Part shown: positions 1 to 10,134 of the stretch, in pieces
Layout of the letters: the number at the start of each line of letters is the position of its first letter
Numbering within the stretch: position 1 is the stretch's first letter
Source: CAVRQM01 sp963732775
GTDB lineage: Bacteria; Pseudomonadota; Alphaproteobacteria; Acetobacterales; Acetobacteraceae
DNA: 64,000 nt
Direction of reading: 5' to 3'
NCBI GenBank assembly: GCA_963732775.1
Contig: CAVTAR010000003.1
Location: 62,001-126,000 of the forward strand
The notes under the pieces: generated by a model
Told to the model about the DNA's origin: nothing
Databases searched by the model: none
The model's input: only the letters and a program-made list of their open reading frames with translations
Program-made: the position numbers and the translations under genes

Positions 1-210
1 CGCGCGGGCCGCCTCGCCCGGCTGGCCCGCCGTGCGCGAGCGCTCGCCGAGCGCGTAGCTGGCGGTCTGGATCGCGCCCTGGTCGGACAGCACCGGGGTG
101 CCGCCGCCGGTGAGCGGCATGATCGCGGTGTCGGGGACGAACGCGGTACCGCAGGCGGCGGTGGCGGCGAGGACGGTGGCGCACAGGGCGCGGGCGAACG
201 AGATTGGCAT
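1..210 (-). CDS. Partial lipoprotein, N-terminal part only
   Basis: The gene starts at an ATG at 210 and runs off the left edge, so only the first 70 residues are visible. The N-terminus has a short basic start, a hydrophobic alanine-rich stretch and a lipobox-like ATAAC near residue 20, which suggests signal peptidase II processing and lipid attachment to the outer or inner membrane. A GGAG ribosome site lies 7 bases upstream of the ATG and fixes the start. The mature part seen is glycine- and alanine-rich and gives no family. Function unknown. Confidence 0.55.
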   Translation of the reverse strand, partial: MPISFARALCATVLAATAACGTAFVPDTAIMPLTGGGTPVLSDQGAIQTASYALGERSRTAGQPGEAARA

Positions 211-335
211 CGGAAACTCCGTGGGCGCCTGGACAGCAGGCTTCTGTCGTGCAGGTGGCGCGCACGGTCGGGTTTCGCTAGATGGGCAGGTGCTCCTGCA
301 CCGCGGCGCAAGCAGGGCCAGTCGGGGATGACGGC

Positions 336-620
336 ATGACGTTCGACCGCCTCGTGTTCATCGACAGGCTGAAGGAGGCTGGCGTCGAGGAGCCGGTCGC
401 CCGCGCGCACGCGGAGGCCTTGCGCGATGCGCTGTTCGAGACGGTGGCGACCAAGGCCGACCTGAAGGATTTGGTTCAGGCGCTGAGGGCAGACCTGAAG
501 GACGCCGTGCAGAGCCTTGACCGGAAGATCGACGTCACCGCTCGGGACCTCATCATCAAGGGCGCGGGCGGGCTGATCGCCATCGCCACCCTGATCGTCG
601 GGCTGAAACTGTTCGGCTGA
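336..620 (+). CDS. Small coiled-coil protein with C-terminal membrane anchor (DUF1640-like)
   Basis: This is a 94-residue protein if translation starts at the in-frame ATG at 336; an upstream ATG at 282 would add 18 residues of unlikely composition. Residues about 10-65 are charged and heptad-like (repeated KADLKD/RADLKD units), predicted coiled coil. The last 25 residues are a single hydrophobic helix ending at the C-terminus. This layout matches the DUF1640/CCDC90-like small proteins common in alphaproteobacteria, often found near mobile or toxin loci, whose role is not known. The family call is by layout only. Confidence 0.6.
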   Translation: MTFDRLVFIDRLKEAGVEEPVARAHAEALRDALFETVATKADLKDLVQALRADLKDAVQSLDRKIDVTARDLIIKGAGGLIAIATLIVGLKLFG

Positions 621-632
621 CGCGGCAGCCGA

Positions 633-1160
633 CTAGGCGGCGGCGAGCCCGGCCCGGAAGCGCGCCGCAAGCTTCACGTAGTGCGCGGCGTTGTGGGCGA
701 AGCGCTCGCGTTCGAACTCCGGCATCACGCGCACCAGCCGGGCGGGCGCGCCCTGCCACAGCTCCCAGGGGCGAATGCGCTTGCCGGGCGTCAGCAGGCC
801 GCCGGCCGCCAGCATCCCGCCCTGCTCGATCACCGCGCCGTCCAGCACCGTCGCCCCCATGCCGACGAAGGCGCGATCCTCCAGCGTGCAGGCGTGGATG
901 ATGGCGGCGTGGCCGATCGTCACGTCGTCGCCGATGATTGTCGGCAGGCCGGCATCGCTGATGTGCACGATAGTGCCGTCCTGGATGTTGCTGCGCGCGC
1001 CGACGCGGATCGGCATGTCGTCGCCGCGCAGCACGCAGCCGAACCAGACGCTGCTCTCCTCGCCCAGCCCGACATCGCCGATCACCGTCGCGGTGGGTGC
1101 GACGAAGGCGGTGGCGGCGATGCGCGGCGCCACCCCGTCGAGCGACCAGAGCGGGCCCAT
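633..1160 (-). CDS. Gamma-carbonic anhydrase family protein
   Basis: A 175-residue left-handed beta-helix protein of the gamma-carbonic anhydrase/PaaY/YrdA family. The hexapeptide-repeat pattern is clear from residue 15 to 130. The three zinc-ligand histidines expected for the family are at about residues 66 (VHIS), 84 (IGHA) and 89 (IHAC). Members bind zinc or iron and may hydrate CO2, but many have no shown activity. It starts one base after the argC stop, so it is translated with argC at the end of a likely rplM-rpsI-argC operon. I chose the ATG at 1160; upstream extension would run into argC. Confidence 0.85.
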   Translation of the reverse strand: MGPLWSLDGVAPRIAATAFVAPTATVIGDVGLGEESSVWFGCVLRGDDMPIRVGARSNIQDGTIVHISDAGLPTIIGDDVTIGHAAIIHACTLEDRAFVGMGATVLDGAVIEQGGMLAAGGLLTPGKRIRPWELWQGAPARLVRVMPEFERERFAHNAAHYVKLAARFRAGLAAA

Positions 1161-1161
1161 G

Positions 1162-2115
1162 TCAGCCCGCCGCCAGCGCGGTTTCCCGTGCCGTCCCGGG
1201 CGCCTCGATGCCGAGCATGAGCCGCACGTTCTGCACCGCCGCACCCGAGGCACCCTTGCCCAGATTGTCGAGCCGGGCGACCAGCAGCGCCTGCCGCTCG
1301 GCATCGCTGCCGAACACGAACAGCTCCAGCCGGTCAGTATCGACCAGCGCCTCCGGCTGCAGCCGCGCCGGGGGTTCGCCGTCGGCCACCCCCACCTGCG
1401 CGGACTCGCGATACCTGGCGGCGAGCGTGGCGCGCAGGGTGGCAAGCGTCGGGCGGCCCGCCAGCAGGTCGAGGTGCAGCGGGATGCTGACCAGCATCCC
1501 CTGCCGGAAATGGCCGACCGACGGGACGAACACCGGGCGCCGCTCCAGCCGGGCGTAGGCCCGCAGTTCGGCGACGTGCTTGTGGTCGAGCCCGAGGCCG
1601 TACAGCTCGAACGCCGGGCCGCCCTGCTGCTCGTGCGCGGCGATCATCGCCTTGCCGCCGCCGGAATAGCCGCTGACCGCGTTCACCGTGACCGGGTAGT
1701 CGCGCGCCAGCAGCCCGGCATCCACCAGCGGCCGCAGCAGGGCGATGGCACCGGTCGGGTAGCAGCCGGGGTTGCTCACGCGCGCCGCGCCGCCGATCGC
1801 GCGCGGCTGCTCGGGCGCCAGTTCCGAAAAGCCGTAGACCCAGCCCGGCGCCACGCGATGCGCCGTGCTGGCGTCGAGCACGCGGGGCGGCCGGGGCCAG
1901 GCGTCGAGCATCGCCACCGCCTCGCGCGCCGCCTCGTCGGGCAGGCACAGCACCACGAGATCGGACCGCCGCATCGCCTCGGCGCGGGCGCCGGCATCGC
2001 GACGGCGCGCCGGATCCAGGCTGACCAGGTCGATGCCCGGTTCGCCGAGCAGCCGATCACGGATGCCGAGGCCGGTGGTGCCGGCCTCGCCGTCGATGAA
2101 GACGCGGTGAGGCAC
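1162..2115 (-). CDS. argC: N-acetyl-gamma-glutamyl-phosphate reductase
   Basis: ArgC carries out the third step of arginine synthesis, NADPH-dependent reduction of N-acetylglutamyl phosphate to the semialdehyde. The 317-residue length fits the shorter (type 2) class. The N-terminus has the Rossmann glycine motif (GEAGTTGLG, residues 9-17). The catalytic cysteine is Cys118 in SNPGCYPTG. The start follows the rpsI stop by 11 bases on the same strand, and rplM-rpsI-argC is a well-known alphaproteobacterial order, so co-transcription with the ribosomal genes is likely. Confidence 0.95.
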   Translation of the reverse strand: MPHRVFIDGEAGTTGLGIRDRLLGEPGIDLVSLDPARRRDAGARAEAMRRSDLVVLCLPDEAAREAVAMLDAWPRPPRVLDASTAHRVAPGWVYGFSELAPEQPRAIGGAARVSNPGCYPTGAIALLRPLVDAGLLARDYPVTVNAVSGYSGGGKAMIAAHEQQGGPAFELYGLGLDHKHVAELRAYARLERRPVFVPSVGHFRQGMLVSIPLHLDLLAGRPTLATLRATLAARYRESAQVGVADGEPPARLQPEALVDTDRLELFVFGSDAERQALLVARLDNLGKGASGAAVQNVRLMLGIEAPGTARETALAAG

Positions 2116-2126
2116 CGCGAGCCGGC

Positions 2127-2636
2127 TCAGCGCTTGCTGAACTGGAAGCTGCGGCGGGCCTTCGCGCGGCCGTACTTCTTGCGCTCGACGACGCGGGAGT
2201 CGCGGGTCAGGAACCCCGCCACCTTCAGGATGCTGCGCAGGTCGGGTTCGTAGTAGGTGAGCGCCCGGCTGATGCCGTGGCGCACCGCGCCGGCTTGGCC
2301 CGACAGGCCGCCGCCGTTCACCGTGCAGACTACGTCGAAGTAGTTGTAGCGGTCGGCGACCAGGAACGGCTGGGTGATCAGCATGCGCAGCACGGGGCGC
2401 GCGAAATACTGGCCGACCCGCTTGCCGTTGACGGTGATCTCGCCCTTGCCCGGCTTGATCCAGACGCGGGCGATGGCGTTCTTGCGCCGGCCAGTGGCGT
2501 AGCTGCGCCCTTGCGCGTCGCGCTTCGGCTCGCGCTTCGGCGCGTCGGTCGGCAGCGCCGAGGCGACGGCGAGGTCGCGCAGGTCGGCCAGCGTGCGGGT
2601 CGCCGGCTCGGCGGGGGAGGACTGGGTCTCGGACAT
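2127..2636 (-). CDS. rpsI: 30S ribosomal protein S9
   Basis: This 169-residue protein has the S9 core from about residue 44 (YATGRRKNAIARVW) to the typical basic end KARRSFQFSKR, which reaches the P-site tRNA. An N-terminal extension of roughly 40 residues rich in Ala, Pro and charged residues precedes the core; such extensions are usual in alphaproteobacteria. It follows rplM with a gap of five bases, the standard L13-S9 pair. The ATG at 2636 is taken as start because longer readings run through rplM in another frame. Confidence 0.97.
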   Translation of the reverse strand: MSETQSSPAEPATRTLADLRDLAVASALPTDAPKREPKRDAQGRSYATGRRKNAIARVWIKPGKGEITVNGKRVGQYFARPVLRMLITQPFLVADRYNYFDVVCTVNGGGLSGQAGAVRHGISRALTYYEPDLRSILKVAGFLTRDSRVVERKKYGRAKARRSFQFSKR

Positions 2637-2641
2637 CGGGC

Positions 2642-3109
2642 TCAGCCCCTCCGGTTCTTGGGGTTCATCGCGCCGACGTCGAGCGGCTTGGGCTGCTGGC
2701 CGTCGTGCGGATGGGCGGCGCCGCCGTAGACGTGCAGGTGCTTCATCTGCCGGCGCTGCAGCGGGCCGCGGGTGATCATGCGCTCCACCGCCTTCTCCAG
2801 CACGCGCTCGGGATGGGCGCTCTCCAGCCGCTGGCGGATGGAGCGGCCCTTGATGCCGCCGGGATAGCCGGTGTGGTAGTACAGCACCGCCTGGTCCGCC
2901 TTGCGCCCGGTGGTCTTCACCCGCGCGGCGTTGATGACCACGACGTTGTCGCCGCAGTCGACGTGCGGCGTGAATTGCGGCTTGTGCTTGCCGCGCAGCC
3001 GGTTGGCGATGACTGAGGCGAGCCGCCCCAGCACCACGCCGTCGGCGTCGATCAGCACCCAGTCCTTCTGCACCTCCGCCGGCTTCAGCGAGAGCGTGGT
3101 CTTCAGCAT
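2642..3109 (-). CDS. rplM: 50S ribosomal protein L13
   Basis: A 155-residue L13 with the conserved segments DADGVVLGRLAS, RGKHKPQFTPHVDCGD and HTGYPGGIK. L13 is an early assembly protein of the large subunit. I chose the ATG at 3109 (MLKTT) rather than the ATG nine bases upstream at 3118 (MSPML), because an AGGGA site sits about eight bases before 3109 whereas it would touch the upper ATG, and because L13 families begin close to this point. It heads the likely rplM-rpsI-argC operon. Confidence 0.96.
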   Translation of the reverse strand: MLKTTLSLKPAEVQKDWVLIDADGVVLGRLASVIANRLRGKHKPQFTPHVDCGDNVVVINAARVKTTGRKADQAVLYYHTGYPGGIKGRSIRQRLESAHPERVLEKAVERMITRGPLQRRQMKHLHVYGGAAHPHDGQQPKPLDVGAMNPKNRRG

Positions 3110-3168
3110 CGGTGACATCCCTGGAACAGGCGCGGGTTATGCCGTCGGGTGCCGCCTGCGTCAACCAT

Positions 3169-4278
3169 CTAGCCCTGTGGTAACACCATACCACCAGGCC
3201 GGAACTTCAGCCGCAGGGCCGGCCGTTCCACGATCCGGCTCGACAGGAGCGCCAGGACAAGCACCGCCGGCAGCGCCATCGCGGCCACCGCGAGCGGCCC
3301 GGAGGCGGCGCCGCGCCAGGCGACGACCGCCTGCTGCACCGGGAACGCGTAGAGGTAGACGCCGTAGGACACGTCGCCGAGCCGGTGCATCCAGCGCGTG
3401 CCGACGGGGCGCGAGAGGCCGGCGCACAGCATCAGGTATGGCCAGGCGAGGTGGACGAGGATCACGCCGGGCGGGAGCAGGCCCGCCAGCAGCGTCAGCG
3501 CCGCCGCGACCGCCGCCGGCCAGGCGCCGCAGGGGACGCGATCGCGGTGCAGCCACAGGCCGGCGCCGAATAGGAAGTCCCACAGGCAGGCGAGCGCCGC
3601 GAACAGCCGGGGGTCGCCGAGCCCGTGCGCGCCGTGCGGCGAGGCCCTGGCCATGGCGGACGCGGTGAACGCGAGCAGGGCGGCGGCTGCGAGGGCGAGC
3701 ACCACGCGGGGACGCAGCGCCCGCAGCAGCACGAGGCAGAGCGGGAGCAGGTAGCAGGCCAGCTCGACCCGCAGCGTCCAGAGCGAGCCGTTCACCGCGC
3801 CCGCCACCGGGTTGCCCGCGAACACGCCAGGCAGGTCGGGGCGCAGCACGACGATGCTGGCCGTGACCAGCGCGCCCCAGGTCTGCGGCTGCAGCAGATA
3901 AGCGCGCCACGGCAGGTCGGTGCAGGCGGGGCCGATCGCCACGGTCTGTACCAGCACGGCCACGGCCAGCGCCGGCCAGATCCGCAGCACCCTCGCGCGG
4001 ACGTACTCCAGGGGACGCCGCCGCGCGGCCGAGCGCGTCACCAGGAAGCCGCTGATGGCGAAGAAGGCCGATACCGCCAGGCCGCCGCCGTCGACCGTGT
4101 GGCCGAGCAGCCGCGCCACCGGCTCCGCGTCCGCCTGCCCGGTCAGCACGAAGGCGTGGCTGAACAGCACCAGCAGCGCGGCGCCCAGGCGCAGCGCGTC
4201 GAAGTTGTTGCCGCCGCGCGCGAAGGCGGTGCCGAGCGTGGGTGTCCCGGAGTGCCACGAAAGGTTCACGCGGGCCAT
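3169..4278 (-). CDS. Acyltransferase family 3 (OafA/YrhL-like) membrane protein
   Basis: A 369-residue protein with about ten hydrophobic segments, the fold of membrane acyltransferase family 3, which transfers acetyl or other acyl groups to surface sugars. Family features seen are the early histidine in LFSHAF (about residue 41), FFAISGFLVTRS (about 70-82) and an R-x-x-RIWP motif shortly after. The typical C-terminal YGVYLYAFPVQQ segment is present near residue 305. The start at 4278 lies head to head with the MFS gene starting at 4336. The acceptor cannot be told from sequence. Confidence 0.85.
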   Translation of the reverse strand: MARVNLSWHSGTPTLGTAFARGGNNFDALRLGAALLVLFSHAFVLTGQADAEPVARLLGHTVDGGGLAVSAFFAISGFLVTRSAARRRPLEYVRARVLRIWPALAVAVLVQTVAIGPACTDLPWRAYLLQPQTWGALVTASIVVLRPDLPGVFAGNPVAGAVNGSLWTLRVELACYLLPLCLVLLRALRPRVVLALAAAALLAFTASAMARASPHGAHGLGDPRLFAALACLWDFLFGAGLWLHRDRVPCGAWPAAVAAALTLLAGLLPPGVILVHLAWPYLMLCAGLSRPVGTRWMHRLGDVSYGVYLYAFPVQQAVVAWRGAASGPLAVAAMALPAVLVLALLSSRIVERPALRLKFRPGGMVLPQG

Positions 4279-4335
4279 GCAACCGCGATCCGCGCCGCAC
4301 CGCTGTCACCGGGACGAACGAGGAATGGACCATTC

Positions 4336-5733
4336 ATGAGCGACAGCCTCACGGTGGATGCGCCGACGCTGGAGCAGCTCGACGAGGCCGGCGTCACGCG
4401 CCAGCACTGGAAGATCATGTTCATCTCGGGCATGGGCTTCTTCACCGACGCCTACGACCTGTTCATCATCGGCGTGGTCATGTCGATCCTGAAGGACGAG
4501 TGGCACCCCTCGCCGGTCGCCGTCGGCCTCGTCACCTCCACGGCCCTGCTGGCCTCCGCGGTGGGCGCCCTGCTGTTCGGGCGGGTGGCCGACATGCTCG
4601 GGCGCAAGCGGATCTACGGCTACGAGGTCCTGGTACTCGCGGTCGGCGCCATCGCGTCCGCGTTCTCGCCCGGCATCTGGTGGCTGATCGCCTTCCGCAT
4701 CGTGCTCGGCATCGGCATCGGCGGCGACTACCCGGTGAGCGCCACGCTGATGAGCGAGTTCGCCGGGCGGCGCTCGCGCGGGATGATGGTGTCGCTGGTG
4801 TTCGCCATGCAGGCCGCCGGCCTGATCGTGGGGCCGCTGCTGGCCGCCGCCCTGCTGGCGAGCGGCCTGTCGCACGACCTAACCTGGCGGCTGCTGCTGG
4901 CATTCGGCGCCATCCCGGCGCTGGCCGTGTTCCAGCTCCGCCGGCACATGGCCGAGAGCCCGCGCTACCTGCTCGCCACCGGCCAGCACGAGGAGTTCCA
5001 TGCCGCCAGCGCCCACACGCTGGGGCGCGGCGGCGACGTCTATCGCGGTCCGGCCGGACGGCCGGCGGGAGCATCGTTCGCGGCAGGCTTCGCCCGCCTG
5101 GTCGCCCGCCGCAACCTGCTGATCCGGCTGGTGGGCGCGAGCCTCGCCTGGTTCCTGATGGATTTCGCCTATTACGGCAACACGGTCAGCAGCCCGCTGG
5201 TGCTGCACGCGCTGGCGCCCAGCCAGAGCAAGCTCGGCGAGGTACTGACCCAGCTCGCGGTGTTCACCGTGGCCGCCCTGCCCGGATACCTGATGGCGGC
5301 GGCGCTGATCTACCGGATCGGGCGCAAGCCGATCCAGATCGGCGGCTTCGCGATGATGGCGGCGAGCTTCGCCGCGATGGCGCTGGTGCCGGGCATCGAG
5401 AAGCTGGTCCTGCCGTTCCTGCTGCTCTACGGCATCAGCTACTTTTTCACCGAGTTCGGCCCGAACGCCACAACGTTCGTCTATCCCGCCGAGATCTTCC
5501 CGGTGGAGGCGCGCACCACCGGCCACGGCATCGCCGCCGCGGCGGGCAAGCTCGGCGGGTTCATCGGCGTGTTCCTGTTCCCCATCCTGCTCGCCGCTGG
5601 CGGGCTGTTCGCGGCCGAACTGGCGGCCGCCATCGTGAGCGTGCTGGGCATCGCGGTGACGGTTTTCATGCTGCCGGAGACCAAGGGCAAGAGCCTCGAG
5701 GAGCTGTCGCGCGAGCCGGCGGCGGCGGGATAG
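4336..5733 (+). CDS. MFS transporter, phosphate:H+ symporter (PHS)-like
   Basis: This 465-residue major facilitator has twelve predicted membrane helices. Helix 1 reads GMGFFTDAYDLFII, the signature of the phosphate:H+ symporter family (Pho84-like). The loop motif FGRVADMLGRKR follows helix 2, and PAEIFPVEARTTGHGIAAAAGKLG lies before helix 11 (given here in parts: PAEIFPVEARTTG then HGIAAAAGKLG). It probably moves phosphate or a related anion across the inner membrane, though sugar or organic acid transport cannot be excluded. The start at 4336 has GAGGAA about 12 bases upstream. The loop between helices 6 and 7 is shorter than in fungal members. Confidence 0.85.
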   Translation: MSDSLTVDAPTLEQLDEAGVTRQHWKIMFISGMGFFTDAYDLFIIGVVMSILKDEWHPSPVAVGLVTSTALLASAVGALLFGRVADMLGRKRIYGYEVLVLAVGAIASAFSPGIWWLIAFRIVLGIGIGGDYPVSATLMSEFAGRRSRGMMVSLVFAMQAAGLIVGPLLAAALLASGLSHDLTWRLLLAFGAIPALAVFQLRRHMAESPRYLLATGQHEEFHAASAHTLGRGGDVYRGPAGRPAGASFAAGFARLVARRNLLIRLVGASLAWFLMDFAYYGNTVSSPLVLHALAPSQSKLGEVLTQLAVFTVAALPGYLMAAALIYRIGRKPIQIGGFAMMAASFAAMALVPGIEKLVLPFLLLYGISYFFTEFGPNATTFVYPAEIFPVEARTTGHGIAAAAGKLGGFIGVFLFPILLAAGGLFAAELAAAIVSVLGIAVTVFMLPETKGKSLEELSREPAAAG

Positions 5734-5739
5734 ACCCGC

Positions 5740-5922
5740 TCATTGGGCAATGAAAGTACGCAGTTTCGCTCGCACGAGCTGGGCCGTTCCTGCTGGCACC
5801 CGCGCGCCGGCATAGCGGATCGGCCGGGCCAGCGTGTCGATGCTGCGCACGTGGCTGGTCAGGATTTCGCCGGCGATCGGCAATCCCTCCGGCAACACGA
5901 CGCTGGTCGGGAACGGTCTCAC
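5740..5922 (-). pseudogene. MazF/PemK-like toxin remnant (C-terminal half)
   Basis: The 60-residue reading begins with GTG at 5922, overlapping the MarC stop, and reads RPFPTSVVLP then GLPIAGEILTSHVRSID, which is the C-terminal half of the MazF/PemK-type mRNA interferases (pattern LP..GLP..S.I..DQ.RS.D). The usual N-terminal half with the (K/R)RPAVVVS loop is absent, and no antitoxin is seen beside it. It therefore looks like a decayed toxin. Because the region has many indels, a lost N-terminus through sequence error is less likely than true truncation, since MarC occupies the space upstream. Confidence 0.5.
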
Positions 5923-6558
5923 CCCAGCGCCTCGCGCACGCCCTGGATGGTGAACTGGGCGGCCAGGGCCGCCAGCAGCAGGCCCAGCACGCGGCCCACC
6001 ACGTCGCCGCCGGCTCGCCCAGCAGGCGGGCGATCCAGCGCGCCGACAGCAGCAGCGCAAGCGTCGCCGCGATCGCCACCAACGAGGGCGGCCAGCACCG
6101 CGCCGGTCGCGACCAGGATGCCGCCGGCGCGGGCGTGCAGCAGCACCATGGGTGGTCATGGCCCCGGGCCCCGCGACTAGCGGGATCGCCAGCGGGAACA
6201 CGGCGATGTCCTCCTCGGAGCGGGCCGCCGCCGCGCGCTCCTCGGGCGAGGCGCGCAGCACGCGGCGCGCGCTCACCATGTCGGCGGCGGTCAGGAACAG
6301 CAGCACGCCGCCCGCCGCCTTCATGGCCGGCAGACCGATGCCGAGGGCCGCCAGCAGCCCCTGCCCGGCCAGCCCGAACACGGCCAGCACCGCGAAGGCG
6401 ATCAGGCAGGCCCGCCGCGCCTGAATCGCACGCTCGGCCTGGGTGTCGCCGGGGGTGAGGGCCGCGAACAGCGCCGCCGTGCCGGGCGGGTCGAGGATGA
6501 CCAGCAGCGCCACCAGCCCGTAGGAGAACGAGTCCAGCGCCAGCCGCGCCTGGCTCAT
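5919..6558 (-). CDS. MarC family integral membrane protein (frame-disrupted as sequenced)
   Basis: The N-terminal two thirds (start 6558, MSQARLAL) reads as MarC/UPF0056: hydrophobic helices, the segment ILDPPGTAALFAALTPGD, and PLAIPLVAGPGAMTT near residue 135. After this the frame breaks: MVLLHARAGGILVATG continues in a second frame, VAIAATLALLLSARWIARLLG in a third, and GLLLAALAAQFTIQGVREALG (ending at 5919) in another. At about 6150 a single extra base in a G run restores the frame (ACC ACC ATG expected). Three small indels in one 640-base gene suggest sequence errors. MarC proteins have about six membrane helices and no settled function. Confidence 0.75.
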
Positions 6559-6570
6559 CCGGGATGGGTG

Positions 6571-6645
6571 GGGCGAACGACGGGTCTCGAACCCGCGACA
6601 TCCAAGACCACAACCTGGCGCTCTACCAACTGAGCTACGTCCGCC
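6571..6645 (-). tRNA. tRNA-His (GTG)
   Basis: The minus strand folds as a full cloverleaf: acceptor GGCGGAC pairs with GTTCGCC, the D arm is GCTC...GAGC, the anticodon stem CCAGG/CTTGG encloses loop TTGTGGT with anticodon GTG, and the T arm has GGTTCGAGACC. Discriminator is C73, as usual for bacterial tRNA-His. CCA is not encoded. The gene lies just upstream of marC (start 6558) on the same strand. Confidence 0.93.
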
Positions 6646-6661
6646 ACCCGGGGCGCAGCGT

Positions 6662-7949
6662 CTAGGCCGAACCGCCCACCATCGTCAACGGTCGCGCGGG
6701 CGTCGCGGACGCGAGAAAGCGGGCGAGCCGCGCGATGGCCTCGTCCAGCACCTCGGGACGCTTGCAGAAGGCGAAGCGGGCGTAGTGGCGCGGCGGCTCG
6801 CTCGCGTAGAACGCCGAGACCGGGATCGCCGTGACCCCCGCCTGCTCGGTGATGGTGGCGGCAGAACGCCACGTCGTCGCCGGCGAAGCCGAGGCCGGAG
6901 AAGTCGGCGGTGACGAAGTAGCTGCCCTGGCTCCGCAGCACGCCGAACCCGAGCGCCGGCGAGCCCGGTCGAGAGCTGGTCGCGCCGCGCCGCCAGGTCG
7001 CGCGACAAGGCGGCGAAATAGGCGTCGTCCTTGGCCAGCCCGAGCGCCACGGCGCGCTGCAGGTTGGGCGGCGTGGTGAAGGTCAGGTTCTGGTGCGCCT
7101 TGGCCACCACCGCGGCGAGCGGCGCGTCGGCGGTGACGTAGCCGACCTTCCAGCCGGTGAGCGAGAAGGTCTTGCCCGCGCTGCCGATGCGCAGGGCAGC
7201 GCTCGCGCATCCCCGGCAGCGTCATCAGCGGGATATGGCGCCACGCCATCGAAGGTCAGGTGCTCGTAGACCTCGTCGCACACCGCATAGGCGTCGTGCC
7301 GGCGCACGAGATCGGCGATGAAGCCGAGCTCGCCGGCGGAGAACACCTTGCCGGTCGGGTTCATCGGCGAGTTGAGCAGCGATGGCCTTGGTCCGCGGCC
7401 CGAACGCCGCCGCCAGCGCCGCGCGCGGCAACTCCCAGTCCGGCGGCATCAGGCGCACGAGGCGGGGCACGGCGCCCAGCATCCGCACCACCGGCAGGTA
7501 GGTGTCGTACAGCGGCTCGATCAGCACCACCTCGTCGCCCGGGTCGAGCAGCGCCATCAGGCAGGCGGTGATCGCCTCGGTGGCGCCGGAGGTCACCACC
7601 ACCTCGCGGGCCGGGTCGATCTCCAGGCCGTAGAACCGGGCGTTGGCGGCGGCGACCGCCTGCGCGCAGTTCCGGCACGACCGGCCAGCGGCGGGTACTG
7701 GTTGCGGGTCGGCCCGAGCGCCTCGGCGCCCAGCGCGTGGGCCGCTGCCAGAACGATGTCGGCCGGCCCGTCGGTGTCGGGGAAGCCCTGGCCGAGGTTG
7801 ATGGCGCCGTGCTGCGCGGCGAGGGCCGACATCACGGTGAAGATCGTGGTCCCGGTGCCGTGCAGCAGCGTGTTCAGCGTCTTCAACGGCGCGATCCTTC
7901 GTTCCCGGGCCGCCAAGTGTGGGCACGAACGCCGGGCGATCAACGCCAT
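6662..7949 (-). CDS. Class I/II pyridoxal-phosphate aminotransferase (frame-disrupted as sequenced)
   Basis: Pieces in three frames join into one aminotransferase: LNTLLHGTGTTIFTVMSALA and INLGQGFPDTDGP (7890-7750), FYGLEIDPAREVVVTSGATEAI and LLDPGDEVVLIEPLYDTY (7640-7490), MNPTGKVFSAGEL (7364 on), then KTFSLTGWKVGYVTA with the PLP lysine (about 7170), HQNLTFTTPPNLQ, and an intact C-terminal part ending at 6662. At least five frame changes occur. The GQGFPD and N-P-T-G motifs point to the kynurenine/methionine or succinyldiaminopimelate aminotransferase group; substrate unclear. Start is uncertain; the ATG at 7949 is the first in frame. Neighbouring genes show the same type of breaks, so sequence error is likelier than decay. 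Confidence 0.75.
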
Positions 7950-8041
7950 GCCGCCAAAACAGGCATCCCGCGCCCAGGCCTCGGGCGTGCCCGGCTGCCC
8001 AGGGCGTGCGCAGCTTCGTGCGGCGCCGTTGCATTGCCGGG

Positions 8042-8057
8042 TGGCACGCGACGTGCA
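8042..8057 (+). promoter_or_regulatory. Sigma-54-type promoter candidate upstream of glnB
   Basis: The sequence TGGCACGCGACGTGCA has a perfect -24 element (TGGCACG), the right 4-base gap, and GTGCA where the consensus -12 element is TTGCA (one mismatch). It lies about 100 bases upstream of the glnB start on the same strand. glnB-glnA operons are often under NtrC and sigma-54, so this fits; I saw no clean NtrC palindrome upstream. Confidence 0.55.
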
Positions 8058-8159
8058 ACCCTGTCGCGCCGAATGCCCCGCCCGCCAAGGCGATGCCAGG
8101 GTCGGATCGGCGGTGGACAGACAAGGGAGGCCGCCGGCGGTGCCGGTGCGTGGACACGC

Positions 8160-8498
8160 ATGAAGAAGATCGAGGCCGTCATCAAGCCGTTCAAGCTCGA
8201 CGAGGTGAAGGAGGCGCTGCACGAGGTGGGCCTGCAGGGCATCACCGTCGTCGAGGCCAAGGGGTTCGGGCGCCAGAAAGGGCATACCGAGCTGTATCGC
8301 GGCGCCGAGTACGTGGTGGACTTCCTGCCCAAGGTGAAGATCGAGGTGGTCTGCGAGGACCACGTCGCCGAGCGCGCGGTGGAGGCGATCGTCAACGCGG
8401 CGCGCACGGGCAGGATCGGCGACGGCAAGATCTTCGTCACCACCGTGGAGGAGGTGGTGCGCATCCGCACCGGCGAGCGCGGCGAGGACGCGATCTGA
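8160..8498 (+). CDS. glnB: Nitrogen regulatory protein P-II
   Basis: A 112-residue PII signal protein. It senses 2-oxoglutarate and ATP/ADP and controls glutamine synthetase adenylylation, NtrB and other targets. The T-loop holds the uridylylation tyrosine Tyr51 (GAEYVVDF), and the B-loop reads ARTGRIGDGKIFV, with the C-terminal RIRTGERGEDAI. The start ATG at 8160 gives the exact family N-terminus MKKIEAVIKPFKLDEV. It is followed by glnA 95 bases downstream, the usual glnB-glnA order, which separates this GlnB from a GlnK (normally with amtB). glnE lies elsewhere in the window. Confidence 0.96.
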   Translation: MKKIEAVIKPFKLDEVKEALHEVGLQGITVVEAKGFGRQKGHTELYRGAEYVVDFLPKVKIEVVCEDHVAERAVEAIVNAARTGRIGDGKIFVTTVEEVVRIRTGERGEDAI

Positions 8499-8593
8499 CG
8501 CGGGTACGACCACCGGCGGGCGCGCGATGTGCATGGACGTGATCGGCACCGCGAGGGGCAGTGCCGACGAGTGAGCAGCAGGGGACTCGATCG

Positions 8594-10020
<1,427 letters not shown>

Positions 10021-10134
10021 GGATATGAAGCCCGGCCTTGCGATCTCAGTCGTGAGGGAGCGCGAGGCCGGTTCCGGATGTTGAATTGGCTGTCCTCAGC
10101 AGCCACAGACGACTTGGGTCAGAGGAGCGAGACT

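Noticed and set aside
691..2253. A 520-residue plus-strand frame over carbonic anhydrase and argC
   Set aside because: It overlies two clear minus-strand enzymes with active-site motifs, so it is a shadow.
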